This document shows, piece after piece, positions 8,719 to 16,543 of a stretch of DNA of 64,000 nt. The stretch comes from JAIESQ01 sp964495375 (GTDB lineage: Bacteria; Planctomycetota; Planctomycetia; Pirellulales; JAEUIK01): NCBI GenBank assembly GCA_964495375.1, contig CAZBWM010000010.1, forward strand, positions 59,419 to 123,418, written 5' to 3'. A program made the translations under genes and the position numbers. Under the pieces are notes generated by a model that had not been told where the DNA came from, searched no databases, and saw only the letters and a list, made by a program, of their open reading frames with translations. How positions within the stretch are numbered: the first letter of the stretch is position 1; every line of letters begins with the position of its first letter.

Positions 8719-8804
8719 GGCGAACTCCTCTTCCCAAGGGCGGGTACGGTAGGCGGGATCAACGAAGCTGCGTAAGCTGCGGCAGGTAGTGTGGCGGCAC
8801 CGGA

Positions 8805-8833
8805 ATTCTGGCTCCTGCTTACTGCGTTGTCAA
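8805..8833 (-). promoter_or_regulatory. Sigma70-type promoter of the ATPase cluster
   Basis: On the minus strand, a consensus -35 TTGACA (8833-8828), a 17-base spacer and a -10 CAGAAT (8810-8805, 4 of 6 matches). It precedes the first cluster gene by about 80 bases. Found by eye; the -35 is perfect and the spacing optimal. Confidence 0.6.
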
Positions 8834-9043
8834 AAGCGGACATCCCGGAAATCTTGCCTTCAGCGTTTCGCCACACGGCCGAAACCGCGCCGTCGCTGCG
8901 ATCGGAATAAGCCGCGCGCGTGATGAGTGTGGTCCTGCACCGGGTCGTCCGGCAAACTCTCGCGCCGCGCGCTCCCCACAAAGCTATCTAAATAAGAGTT
9001 GGCGGCGCGCCGCGTCGGAAGCCAAAGCAGGAGCAACAGTTCG

Positions 9044-10156
9044 ATGAAGTTTTTACGGCTGTTCACCGGCCCGCGCGAGGTCGGCATCGAAGTCTCCAAG
9101 TCGCGGAATTCGGTTTCGATCGAGCTCCCCGATTTCGATCGCCGCGTTGCCGATGGCACGCTCCGGGAAATGGTCGAACGGCTGTTTCAGGCCTCTTGTG
9201 TCGAAGCGGTGTTTGTCGGCGTGGCCGAACGGAACGTCGTCGTCGAGTTCGACTCCAGCCGCGCGGCTCCCAGCGAAGCACTCACCGCGATGGCCGCCGC
9301 TCTCCAGCAGCCCGTTTGCTCCAACGGCTTCCAGAAGGACATGAGCCGACTGCTCAACACGGCGCGCGGCGCGGCTGCTCGCCTGGCCACCGTGCGCGAT
9401 GCCCACGGGTTGCGCACGGTGCGGCTGCGGCGCGAGCGGCGTGGCGCCCTGGAACTCGAGTTGATGGCCCTTCACAACCGCCGGCCGCTAGCTCAAGCGC
9501 TCGCCAGCGAAGTCCAGCAGCGGCCAGGTGTCCGCTCGGTGACCTGCGTCCCCACGCAGGCCCTGGTGCGGATCGCCTACGACGATCAGCTCTCGCGAGG
9601 CCGCCTGATCACCGCCGTGACGCAAGACCTGACATCGTTGCTCGAAAATCCCCAACCTACTGCCATCGCGCCGCGGCTCGCTGCCGGCGCCACACGCCTG
9701 GGCTATCTGGCGCTGGGAGGCGGCTGCTTTGTAATGAGTCTGCTAGGGATGGTCGTCCCCGGGCTACCGACCGTCCCCTTCGTGCTCGCCACCAGCTACT
9801 TCTTCGTCCGGTCGTCGCCGCGGCTCGATCGCCAATTGCGCGCCTCGAGCGTCTTCGGCCCAATGCTCAACGACTGGGACGAGTACGGCGGAATTCGCCC
9901 TCAGACCAAGCTGATCGCGGTCGCCTTCTCGCTGTCGCTCTCAGCCGTCATGGTCTTGGTTATGCAGCCTTCGCTGGGCACGTTGGCCCTGATCGCGCTG
10001 GGCACCGGTATCGGCATCACCTTTGTGCTGCGGATGCCGACCGTTGGCGAGCCGGCCGAACTCGCCGCCCCGCGACGCCTGCGACTGGCCGACGCCAGCC
10101 AGCGCTTGCGGCTGCTGCTCGTGGGCCCCACGCCCGGCCTCGAGGGAACCGCCTGA
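9044..10156 (+). CDS. HMA-like domains fused to a DUF454 (YbaN) membrane domain
   Basis: About 370 residues. The N-terminal part holds two HMA-like betaalphabeta units: one at 1-90 and one near 125-210 (LEL...NRRPLAQALASEVQQRPGVRSV), the second like the HMA_2 domain of the neighbouring ATPases but without Cys ligands. The C-terminal part matches DUF454/YbaN: GMVVPGLPTVPFVLATSYFF, then RSSPRLDRQL, FGPMLNDWDEYGGI and two further helices. The ATG at 9044 has AGGAG 10 bases upstream; an earlier in-frame codon at 8999 is less likely. It is transcribed divergently from the ATPase cluster, with a shared intergenic region of about 320 bases. Probably inner membrane; the function of DUF454 is not established. 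Confidence 0.8.
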   Translation: MKFLRLFTGPREVGIEVSKSRNSVSIELPDFDRRVADGTLREMVERLFQASCVEAVFVGVAERNVVVEFDSSRAAPSEALTAMAAALQQPVCSNGFQKDMSRLLNTARGAAARLATVRDAHGLRTVRLRRERRGALELELMALHNRRPLAQALASEVQQRPGVRSVTCVPTQALVRIAYDDQLSRGRLITAVTQDLTSLLENPQPTAIAPRLAAGATRLGYLALGGGCFVMSLLGMVVPGLPTVPFVLATSYFFVRSSPRLDRQLRASSVFGPMLNDWDEYGGIRPQTKLIAVAFSLSLSAVMVLVMQPSLGTLALIALGTGIGITFVLRMPTVGEPAELAAPRRLRLADASQRLRLLLVGPTPGLEGTA

Positions 10157-10193
10157 GCCGGCGACTCAGGCTAAGTGGGTGCGCCATTCGATC

Positions 10194-10262
10194 GGTGTCA
10201 GGAACCGATTCCAGCACCAGGCCACCAGTCGTTGGTCCACGATTGAATCGGTTCCTGACACC
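10194..10262. repeat. 18-bp perfect inverted repeat
   Basis: GGTGTCAGGAACCGATTC at 10194-10211 and its exact reverse complement at 10245-10262, separated by 33 bases. It lies between the DUF454 fusion and the CoA-transferase gene. No gene lies in 10157-10406 otherwise. It has the size of a REP or miniature mobile element. Confidence 0.7.
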
Positions 10263-10406
10263 GTTCGGCCTTCCGGTTTGCGCGACCCTCCTGCAAATTT
10301 GATCCGCCGCTGCTGCTCGATTAGATTCTCCCCGTCGCGTAGTCCTCGCTCCGTCACTTCTATTGCGTTTCATGGTCGGATCATTCTCCGACGCAGGGCT
10401 TTGTTC

Positions 10407-11639
10407 ATGTCCAATGGCAGCAACCAGCAGCAGGGAATTCTCAGCGGCGTGCGCGTCGTCGAAGTCGCCAGCTTTATCTTCGGACCCGTCGCCGCCACGG
10501 TGATGTCCGACTTCGGCGCCGAAGTCATCAAGATCGAGCCCCCGGGAATCGGCGATCCTTATCGCATTCTCTGGCGCACGCCGCCGATGCCCGTCGCCCC
10601 GATGGACTACTGCTGGACTCTTGACGCCCGCAACAAACGGAGCATCTCGATCGATCTCAAGCGCGACGAGGGACGCGCCATTCTGCTGCGGCTGATCGAA
10701 CAGGCCGACGTGTTCGTCACCAATTACCAGCCCTCAGTGCTCGAGCAACTTCGCCTGCGGCACGAGGACATCGCGCCGCTGCGGCCGCGCTTGATCTACG
10801 CCCATGCAACCGGCTACGGGCTGGATGGGCCCGACGTCGAGCAGCCAGGCTTCGACATGACGGCCTACTGGGCGCGCTCTGGCCTGATGAGCGCCGTCGC
10901 TCCCGCGCATTCCGAACCGGCGCTGTCGGTCGCCGGCATGGGAGATCATCCCAGCGCTATGGCCCTCTTTGGTGGCATCATGCTGGCCCTCTACCGACGC
11001 GAGCGAACCGGTGTGGGTAGTTATGTTTCGACCTCGCTGATGGCCAACGGCGCCTGGGCCAACGCGTGCATGCTGCAAGCGGCCCTCTGCGATTGTCAGC
11101 CCTTCGTGCGGCAATCGCACGCTACGGCATTCAATGCGCTGGTTAACCATTACGTGGCGCATTGCGGACGCCGCTTCATTCTCTGCTGCTTGGCGCCGTC
11201 GCGCGATTGGCCCGCGCTCTGTCGGGCGGTGGGCTTGCCCGAGCTGGAGCGCGACTCTCGCTTTGCCAGCAGCGAGCTAAGGCAGGTTAACTCGCGCCAG
11301 TTGATCGCCGTGCTCGACGAGCGCTTCGCCGCGCACGATTGGGAACATTGGAAACGGACGTTCGCCGAACATGGCATCGTCTGGAGCCGCGTGCCCGACG
11401 CCGAGGAAGTCATCCACGACCCACAAATGATCGCCAATCGCGTGCTGGTTCCGATCGAGGGCTCTGAGAAGCCAGGCTTGCGTACCGTGAACAGCCCGGT
11501 CGAGATACGTGATGCGCCGAAAGTGCCGCCCCGCCCTTCACCAAGCGTTGGCCAGCACACGCGCGAAGTGCTGGCGGAGTTTGGCTATGAGCGTGAGGTA
11601 ATCGACACGCTGGTGGCCGAAAAGATCGTGCAAGAATAA
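10407..11639 (+). CDS. CaiB/BaiF family CoA-transferase (class III)
   Basis: About 410 residues, the usual length of the family. Class III CoA-transferases move CoA between an acyl-CoA donor and an organic acid through an aspartyl-CoA intermediate. Recognisable parts are the N-terminal LSGVRVVEVASFIFGP and DFGAEVIKIEPP, DLKRDEGRAI with VFVTNYQP, the catalytic-Asp segment (GFDMTAYWARSG), and the C-terminal VGQHTREVLAEFGY. The ATG at 10407 (MSNGSNQQQG) is chosen because the 128 codons upstream in this frame overlap the REP-like repeat and read as shadow. It stands alone between repeats, so its substrate cannot be inferred. Confidence 0.9.
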   Translation: MSNGSNQQQGILSGVRVVEVASFIFGPVAATVMSDFGAEVIKIEPPGIGDPYRILWRTPPMPVAPMDYCWTLDARNKRSISIDLKRDEGRAILLRLIEQADVFVTNYQPSVLEQLRLRHEDIAPLRPRLIYAHATGYGLDGPDVEQPGFDMTAYWARSGLMSAVAPAHSEPALSVAGMGDHPSAMALFGGIMLALYRRERTGVGSYVSTSLMANGAWANACMLQAALCDCQPFVRQSHATAFNALVNHYVAHCGRRFILCCLAPSRDWPALCRAVGLPELERDSRFASSELRQVNSRQLIAVLDERFAAHDWEHWKRTFAEHGIVWSRVPDAEEVIHDPQMIANRVLVPIEGSEKPGLRTVNSPVEIRDAPKVPPRPSPSVGQHTREVLAEFGYEREVIDTLVAEKIVQE

Positions 11640-11667
11640 CTCGGATCGCGGATTCAACGCCGCGCAT

Positions 11668-11747
11668 GTTAGCCTTGGAGCTTGCTCCGCGAGCTAGCTC
11701 GTGAGACGTCGAACCCGCTAGCGCGCGGGATAAATCCCGCGACTAAC
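11668..11747. repeat. Compound palindromic repeat, copy 1
   Basis: An 80-bp element that starts GTTAGCC and ends GACTAAC, with inner hairpins (GGAGCTTGCTCC and CGGGATAAATCCCG) and the core GAACCCGCTAGCGCGCGG. A second copy is at 17200-17308. It fills the space between two convergent genes and overlaps the last codons of the SDR gene. Confidence 0.7.
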
Positions 11748-12666
11748 GGTCGTCGCGCAACTGCGGCAGCAAATCTGGCAGCGCCGCGGCGAATGATTCG
11801 TAGCGCGGTGTCCAGCCTAGTTCGCTTCTTGCTTTGTCGGCCCGAATGCGAAACGACGACGTGATCGCTTCGACCAAGGCCGGGCCGGCAAGAAGTTTCA
11901 TCACCCAGGCCGGCGCATGGCGCACCGGCGGCACGCCGAGTCCGGCGGCGACGACATTGATGAAATCGCGCCGCAGCATTGGCTGCTGGTCGGCCAGAAA
12001 GAACTTCTCGCCCGATTGGCCCCGTTCGAGCGCTAGGGCAAACGCCTCGCCCACGTCGTCGACGTGTACCAGACTCCAGAAATTGTCGCCCCGGCCGATC
12101 ATGCGATAACGACCGCGCTCGAGCATCTTGGCAGTCGTGCGCAAGAAGCCGCCGTTGCCATAGACGAAACCGGGGCTGACGATCACGACGCGAAGTCCAC
12201 GATCGCGATGCATTGCCAACAGCTCAGCCTCGCACTCGGCATGCCCTTGCGCCAGCAGGCAAGGTCGCGGCGCGGCCGACTCGTCAACCCATTGACCCTC
12301 GTACTTCGCGTGCGTCAGCGCACCGCTGGTGTAAAGGAACAGCTTGTTCCGCGCCGCACACGCGTTGGCCAGCGTGCGCGTCATCAACTCATCGCTCTTG
12401 TGCATGGCCAGAATGTTGCGCCGCGAAAATCGCCGTTGCGGGACATCTTGCGCGGCATGAATCACCGCGTCGACTTCGGCAACCAGCGGCTCGTACGTCT
12501 CCGGCCGCCACATGTCACCGCGGGCGATGGCCGCGCCGGCGCTCAGCAACTCGCGCGCCTTCTCAGGGTTGCGAACGAACGCCAGCACCTGGTGATGATG
12601 CCGCATCAAAGCATGCGTGATCGCTTTGCCAACAAAGCCCGTGGCGCCGGTGACAAGTACACGCAT
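11743..12666 (-). CDS. NAD(P)-binding SDR-type epimerase/dehydratase-like protein, atypical active site
   Basis: 307 residues of the extended/atypical SDR fold. The N-terminal dinucleotide-binding motif is intact: VTGATGFVGKAI. The remaining topology is typical: DAVIHAAQ, YTSGALTHAK, then VSPGFVYGNGG and SLVHVDDVGEAFALALE. Where active enzymes have YxxxK, this protein reads LLAQGH, so both catalytic Tyr and Lys appear replaced. It may therefore bind NAD(P) without being a classical reductase, as in atypical SDR proteins of the NmrA type. The ATG at 12666 begins directly on the nucleotide-binding strand. It shares no operon with the neighbour at 12700, although both run leftward 33 bases apart. 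Confidence 0.8.
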   Translation of the reverse strand: MRVLVTGATGFVGKAITHALMRHHHQVLAFVRNPEKARELLSAGAAIARGDMWRPETYEPLVAEVDAVIHAAQDVPQRRFSRRNILAMHKSDELMTRTLANACAARNKLFLYTSGALTHAKYEGQWVDESAAPRPCLLAQGHAECEAELLAMHRDRGLRVVIVSPGFVYGNGGFLRTTAKMLERGRYRMIGRGDNFWSLVHVDDVGEAFALALERGQSGEKFFLADQQPMLRRDFINVVAAGLGVPPVRHAPAWVMKLLAGPALVEAITSSFRIRADKARSELGWTPRYESFAAALPDLLPQLRDDR

Positions 12667-12699
12667 GCGATGCGCCGCCCTGGTTGTGTCGCCTGAAAA

Positions 12700-13416
12700 T
12701 TAGTCCAGCGTGCGAATCCGCGCGTTACGAATCTCGACCCGCCCGCCGCCCCGGCTCAGTTCTTGAAAGCCGATCCGACCACGCCGCGGACGATCCTTGA
12801 ACGCCGGCGCCTCGCTCCCATCGTGCCGCTGGGGGCGCGCCGTCTGTTCGTCGAGGTTCACGTCCTGAATCCGCTCGCCGTTGAGCGTCACTATGATGCG
12901 CGGACCCCGGCAGACGATCTCGTAGCGGTTCCAATCCTCGGGCTTGAAGACCTGCACGCGCGAAGCAATGGCCCGATAGAAGCTGCCCGTCAGCTCGCTG
13001 GGCTTCGGCGTCTGATCGGCCGGAAAGTAGCGCGGGTCGACCATCTGCAGTTCCAGCCCATCGAACGCTGGGTCGCCGTGCATGGGCGAACGCAGGGCCA
13101 GCCCACTGTTGCCGCGCGAACCGAGCCGCCACTCGAACTCCAGTTCGAAGTCGCCGTATTCCGCTTCACTCACCAGCCAGGTGCCGCGCGGCGTGCTCCC
13201 CAGAAGAATGCCGTCGACGACCTGCCAGCGCGCCCCCGAGGGCGGAGCCTTCTTCAAGTCCGACCAATCGGTGACGATCCATCCCCTGGTCGGCTCGTCT
13301 CCGGCAAACAACTCGACCCACGGGCCATCGCCGCGTGCCTGCGATGGCACAAGCAAAAGCCCGCAGCCCACGGCAATTAGCAGCGTCATCATGGCCTTGG
13401 CGTTTGGCGTCATCAT
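12700..13416 (-). CDS. Secreted DUF1080 (3-keto-disaccharide hydrolase-like) protein
   Basis: About 238 residues. It has an N-terminal signal peptide (MMTLLIAVGCGLLLVP, cleavage near QARGDG), then a concanavalin-like DUF1080 fold: WVELFAGDEPTRGWIV, WQVVDGILLGS, YGDFELEFEWRLGSRGNSGLALR, LELQMVDP, and WNRYEIVCRGPRIIVTLNGERIQD. This family is greatly expanded in planctomycetes and linked to 3-keto-glycoside or polysaccharide breakdown. The frame continues upstream to 13497; I chose the ATG at 13416 because the signal peptide follows it. Expected location is periplasmic or cell surface. The specific substrate cannot be told. Confidence 0.85.
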   Translation of the reverse strand: MMTPNAKAMMTLLIAVGCGLLLVPSQARGDGPWVELFAGDEPTRGWIVTDWSDLKKAPPSGARWQVVDGILLGSTPRGTWLVSEAEYGDFELEFEWRLGSRGNSGLALRSPMHGDPAFDGLELQMVDPRYFPADQTPKPSELTGSFYRAIASRVQVFKPEDWNRYEIVCRGPRIIVTLNGERIQDVNLDEQTARPQRHDGSEAPAFKDRPRRGRIGFQELSRGGGRVEIRNARIRTLD

Positions 13417-13509
13417 GTCCCCCGGCCTGCTGCGTGGTGTCGGCGATAAGTCGTCTGCCGCGGCGGCATTATGCTCGCGGCTACCGCCCGCCGGCAAGGC
13501 GATGCCGCG

Positions 13510-13539
13510 TTGTCAAAACCGTCCTGTTTCCGCTATACT
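13510..13539 (+). promoter_or_regulatory. Sigma70-type promoter upstream of ispF
   Basis: TTGTCA at 13510-13515, an 18-base spacer and TATACT at 13534-13539. Transcription would start near 13546. That rules out the in-frame ATG at 13471 as the ispF start and supports a start downstream of it. Confidence 0.6.
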
Positions 13540-13557
13540 TTGCGCGATCGACGCAAA

Positions 13558-14127
13558 TTGTCGACACCTAAGCCGCTGCCGGGTATCGACATCGGTCGCG
13601 GAGACACTTTTGGGAGGGACACCTTCATCGCCTTCTACGCGCGGGTTGGCATCGGTCACGATACGCATCGCCTGGAGCCGGGCGGACCGCTCGTGCTCGG
13701 CGGGCTGCGGATCGATCACGATCGGCACTCCGTCGGCCATAGCGACGCCGACGTGCTGCTGCACGCAGTCACCGATGCAATCTTGGGCGCGGCCGCCCTG
13801 GGAGACATTGGCGAGCTGTTCCCCGACACCGACCCCGCCAATAAAGGACGCGACTCCGCCGACATGCTCCGCATCGCCTGGCACCTGGTGCACGAGGCGG
13901 GCTGGAAAATCGCCAACCTCGATTGCATCGTGTTCGCCGAGCGACCGAAAATCACGCCGCACAAAGAAGCGATTCGCCAGCGCTTGTCCGAGCTGCTGCG
14001 AACCGAGACCAAACGCATCAACATCAAAGCCAAGACCGGCGAACGTGTCGGACCGGTCGGTCGCGAAGAAGCCATCGTGGCCGAGTGTATCGTGCAGCTA
14101 GTTCACGGTCCTTCGTTCCCATACTGA
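13558..14127 (+). CDS. ispF: 2-C-methyl-D-erythritol 2,4-cyclodiphosphate synthase
   Basis: MEP-pathway enzyme that closes the cyclodiphosphate ring on the way to isoprenoids; a trimer with Zn. The Zn-binding Asp and His sit in GIGHDTHRL and GHSDADVLLHAVTDAILGA; ELFPDTDP and KGRDSADMLR follow, and the C-terminal CDP-binding motif reads IKAKTGERVGPVGREEAI. The start is unclear. An in-frame TTG at 13558 gives 189 residues. The only good Shine-Dalgarno, GGGAGGG at 13612-13618, precedes an ATC at 13627, which would give 166 residues, close to the family's normal length. Downstream are cysS, ruvC and ruvA in the same direction, probably a loose operon. Confidence 0.9.
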   Translation: MSTPKPLPGIDIGRGDTFGRDTFIAFYARVGIGHDTHRLEPGGPLVLGGLRIDHDRHSVGHSDADVLLHAVTDAILGAAALGDIGELFPDTDPANKGRDSADMLRIAWHLVHEAGWKIANLDCIVFAERPKITPHKEAIRQRLSELLRTETKRINIKAKTGERVGPVGREEAIVAECIVQLVHGPSFPY

Positions 14128-14212
14128 ATCGAGTTCAACCAGAGCAGATTCCACCACCGCTCGCGCGTCGCTGCCGAGCCATTTCCGCATCCTCAGGACA
14201 CTCAGCACCCCG

Positions 14213-15850
14213 ATGGCCACTTCCGCACCTTCCGTCGAATCCAACTCGGCTTGCTCCTTGCCCACACCTTCGATCCGCGTGTACAGCACGCTCTCGCGCA
14301 GCAAAGAGCCTTTCGAGCCGGTCACCCCCGGCAAGGTCGGCATCTACTTGTGCGGGCCAACCGTCTATAAGCCCAGCCACATCGGCCACCTCGTCGGCCC
14401 CGTGATCTTCGATGTCGTCAAGCGCTACCTGACCTACTCTGGCTATCAGGTCACGTGGGTCGTCAACATCACCGACATCGACGACAAGCTGATTCAAGAA
14501 GCTGCCAAGCGCGGCATCGAGGTCGGCCAGTTGGCCAATGAGATGACCGCCGACTACATGTCGAACCTCGCGGCGCTCGGCATCGATACCATCGATCACT
14601 TTCCGCGGGCGACCGACAACATCCCTGAGATCATCGCCTTCATTCAGGCGTTGATCGACAAAGGTTTCGCCTACGCGGCCGCCGGCGGCGACGTTTACTT
14701 CGACGTCGCCAAAGACACCGAGTACGGCAAGCTCAGTGGCCGCGACGTCGCCGCGCTCCAGGGCGAAGGGGGCGACATGGCCAGCCGCAAGCACAACGTC
14801 GCCGACTTCGCGCTCTGGAAAGGGGCCAAGCCGGGCGAGCCCGCCTGGGAAAGCCCCTGGGGCGCCGGTCGCCCCGGCTGGCACATCGAATGCTCGGCCA
14901 TGAGTCTGCGGCTGTTGGGTGAAACCTTCGACATCCACGGCGGCGGCCTCGACTTGATGTTCCCGCATCACGAGAACGAAGTCGCCCAGAGCGAATGCTG
15001 CCACGGCCGGCCGCAAGCCAAATACTGGATGCACAACGGGCTGATGCAAGCCGCCGACGAAGTTGGAAAAGTCGGCGGGCGAAATACGCGAGCCACCGAA
15101 ACGGCGCCCGGCGCCGCCGATGCCGTCAGCGACCAGGCCGCGCAAGAAGCGGGCAAAATGGGCAAGTCGAAAGGGGCCAGCCCCTTCCGCGACTTGCTTA
15201 AGTCGTTTTCGCCCGAGACGATTCGGCTCTTCATTCTGTCGAGCCATTACCGCAGCCCAATCTACTTCAGCGAAGCGCGGATCGGCGAGGCGGCCAAGAG
15301 CCTCGAAAAGTTCTACAGCTTCTTCCAACGCTTCGAGCGCGTGACTGGCAAGAGCTACTATCAGGTGCCCGTGCGCAACAAACGCTCGGCCGCCGACAGT
15401 GAAGCTCCCGCCGATGAAACGCTGAAGCGCGTCGCCGAGCATCGCCAGCGCTTTCTTGAGACGATGGACGACGACTTCAACACGCAGGCCGCCATGGCCG
15501 AGCTGTTTGAGCTGGTGCGTGTGCTCAATCGCCTCGTCGACGAGCGGCGCCTCGAAGAGCCGGGCGCAAAGGATGCCGCATCACTGGCCACGCTCGAAGC
15601 AGGTGTGGCCGTGCTTCGCGAGCTTTCGTCGCTGGTCAACCTGTTCCAGCGGCCGGTCGCGTCCGCGGCAGCCGCCGGAGCGAGCGACGAGCTTGTTGCA
15701 GGCTTGATGTCGTTGGTCATCGAACTGCGGGCCGACGCCCGAGCGACCAAGAACTTCGCCGTCGCCGACAAAATCCGCAAGCAACTTGCCGACCTGAAGA
15801 TCACGCTGGCCGATCGCCCCGGCGGCACCGACTGGACGATTGAGCGCTAG
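14213..15850 (+). CDS. cysS: Cysteinyl-tRNA synthetase
   Basis: Charges tRNA-Cys; cytoplasmic class I synthetase of 545 residues, longer than the usual 460-480. The signature motifs are present: YLCGPTVY with the first Zn ligand, SHIGH for HIGH, ITDIDDKLI, HIECSAM, GGGLDLMFPHHENE with further Zn ligands, and KMGKSKG for KMSKS. About 33 extra residues (ADEVGKVGGRN to QEAG) are inserted just before KMSKS, and the N-terminus has about 20 extra residues. The ATG at 14213 is 85 bases after the ispF stop. Otherwise a complete gene. Confidence 0.96.
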   Translation: MATSAPSVESNSACSLPTPSIRVYSTLSRSKEPFEPVTPGKVGIYLCGPTVYKPSHIGHLVGPVIFDVVKRYLTYSGYQVTWVVNITDIDDKLIQEAAKRGIEVGQLANEMTADYMSNLAALGIDTIDHFPRATDNIPEIIAFIQALIDKGFAYAAAGGDVYFDVAKDTEYGKLSGRDVAALQGEGGDMASRKHNVADFALWKGAKPGEPAWESPWGAGRPGWHIECSAMSLRLLGETFDIHGGGLDLMFPHHENEVAQSECCHGRPQAKYWMHNGLMQAADEVGKVGGRNTRATETAPGAADAVSDQAAQEAGKMGKSKGASPFRDLLKSFSPETIRLFILSSHYRSPIYFSEARIGEAAKSLEKFYSFFQRFERVTGKSYYQVPVRNKRSAADSEAPADETLKRVAEHRQRFLETMDDDFNTQAAMAELFELVRVLNRLVDERRLEEPGAKDAASLATLEAGVAVLRELSSLVNLFQRPVASAAAAGASDELVAGLMSLVIELRADARATKNFAVADKIRKQLADLKITLADRPGGTDWTIER

Positions 15851-15889
15851 CGCCGCCGGCCTTGGGAACTTTTCAAGGATGAATCACGC

Positions 15890-16405
15890 TTGTCAACCGC
15901 TCCGCGCATCCTCGGGATCGATCCCGGCCTGAACATCACCGGCTATGCCGTGATCGAGGTCGCCGCGGGCGGACCGCGCATTTGCGAAGCCGGCGTCATC
16001 CGCGGCCGCAGTCACGGCACCCTCACCGAGCGCCTGGCCGAGCTCTACTCAGGCATCAGCGAAGTCCTCACCGGCTTCAAGCCGATGGTCGTCGCCCTCG
16101 AGCAACTGTACTCGCACTACCAGCGGCCGCGCACCGCCATCCTCATGGGCCACGCGCGCGGTGTCCTTTGCCTGGCCGCCACGCATGCCGGCGTGCCGGT
16201 CAAGTCGTACAGCGCCACGCAAATTAAGAAGATCCTCACCGGCGCCGGCCGCGCTCCCAAGCAGCAGATGCAAGAAGCGATCCAGCGCGAGTTCCACCTG
16301 CCGACGGTCCCCGAGCCCCCCGACGTGGCCGACGCCCTGGCCATCGCCCTCTCGCACTACTATCTTCAGCCAGAGCTCGTGCAGTTGGCCAAACGCCGCG
16401 CGTAA
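15890..16405 (+). CDS. ruvC: Holliday-junction resolvase RuvC
   Basis: 171 residues, normal size. RuvC cuts Holliday junctions that RuvAB has branch-migrated. The four catalytic acids can be placed: Asp in LGIDPGLNITGY, Glu in VVALEQLY, and the two Asp in PPDVADALAIAL. The start is a TTG at 15890 with AAGGA at 15874-15878 upstream. It sits 40 bases after cysS and just before ruvA, the usual recombination-repair pairing; ruvB is not in the window. Confidence 0.95.
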   Translation: MSTAPRILGIDPGLNITGYAVIEVAAGGPRICEAGVIRGRSHGTLTERLAELYSGISEVLTGFKPMVVALEQLYSHYQRPRTAILMGHARGVLCLAATHAGVPVKSYSATQIKKILTGAGRAPKQQMQEAIQREFHLPTVPEPPDVADALAIALSHYYLQPELVQLAKRRA

Positions 16406-16429
16406 CGTCAGCGGAAACTCGCCACCGAT

Positions 16430-16505
16430 GGGGACTGGAGTCGTTGCTACTCAAAGGCCATGCACACAAGTTCGGCGCTGCTCAGCAACGACTCCCGTCC
16501 CCCTC
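16430..16505. repeat. GGGGACTGGAGTCGTT element, copy A
   Basis: Starts GGGGACTGGAGTCGTTGC and ends GCAACGACTCCCGTCCCC, so the ends are near-perfect inverted repeats. It lies in the ruvC-ruvA spacer. Related sequences are at 39146-39219 and 40185-40254. Confidence 0.65.
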
Positions 16506-16543
16506 GACCAGTCACCAACGCAACAACACGTGAGAGCCCATCC

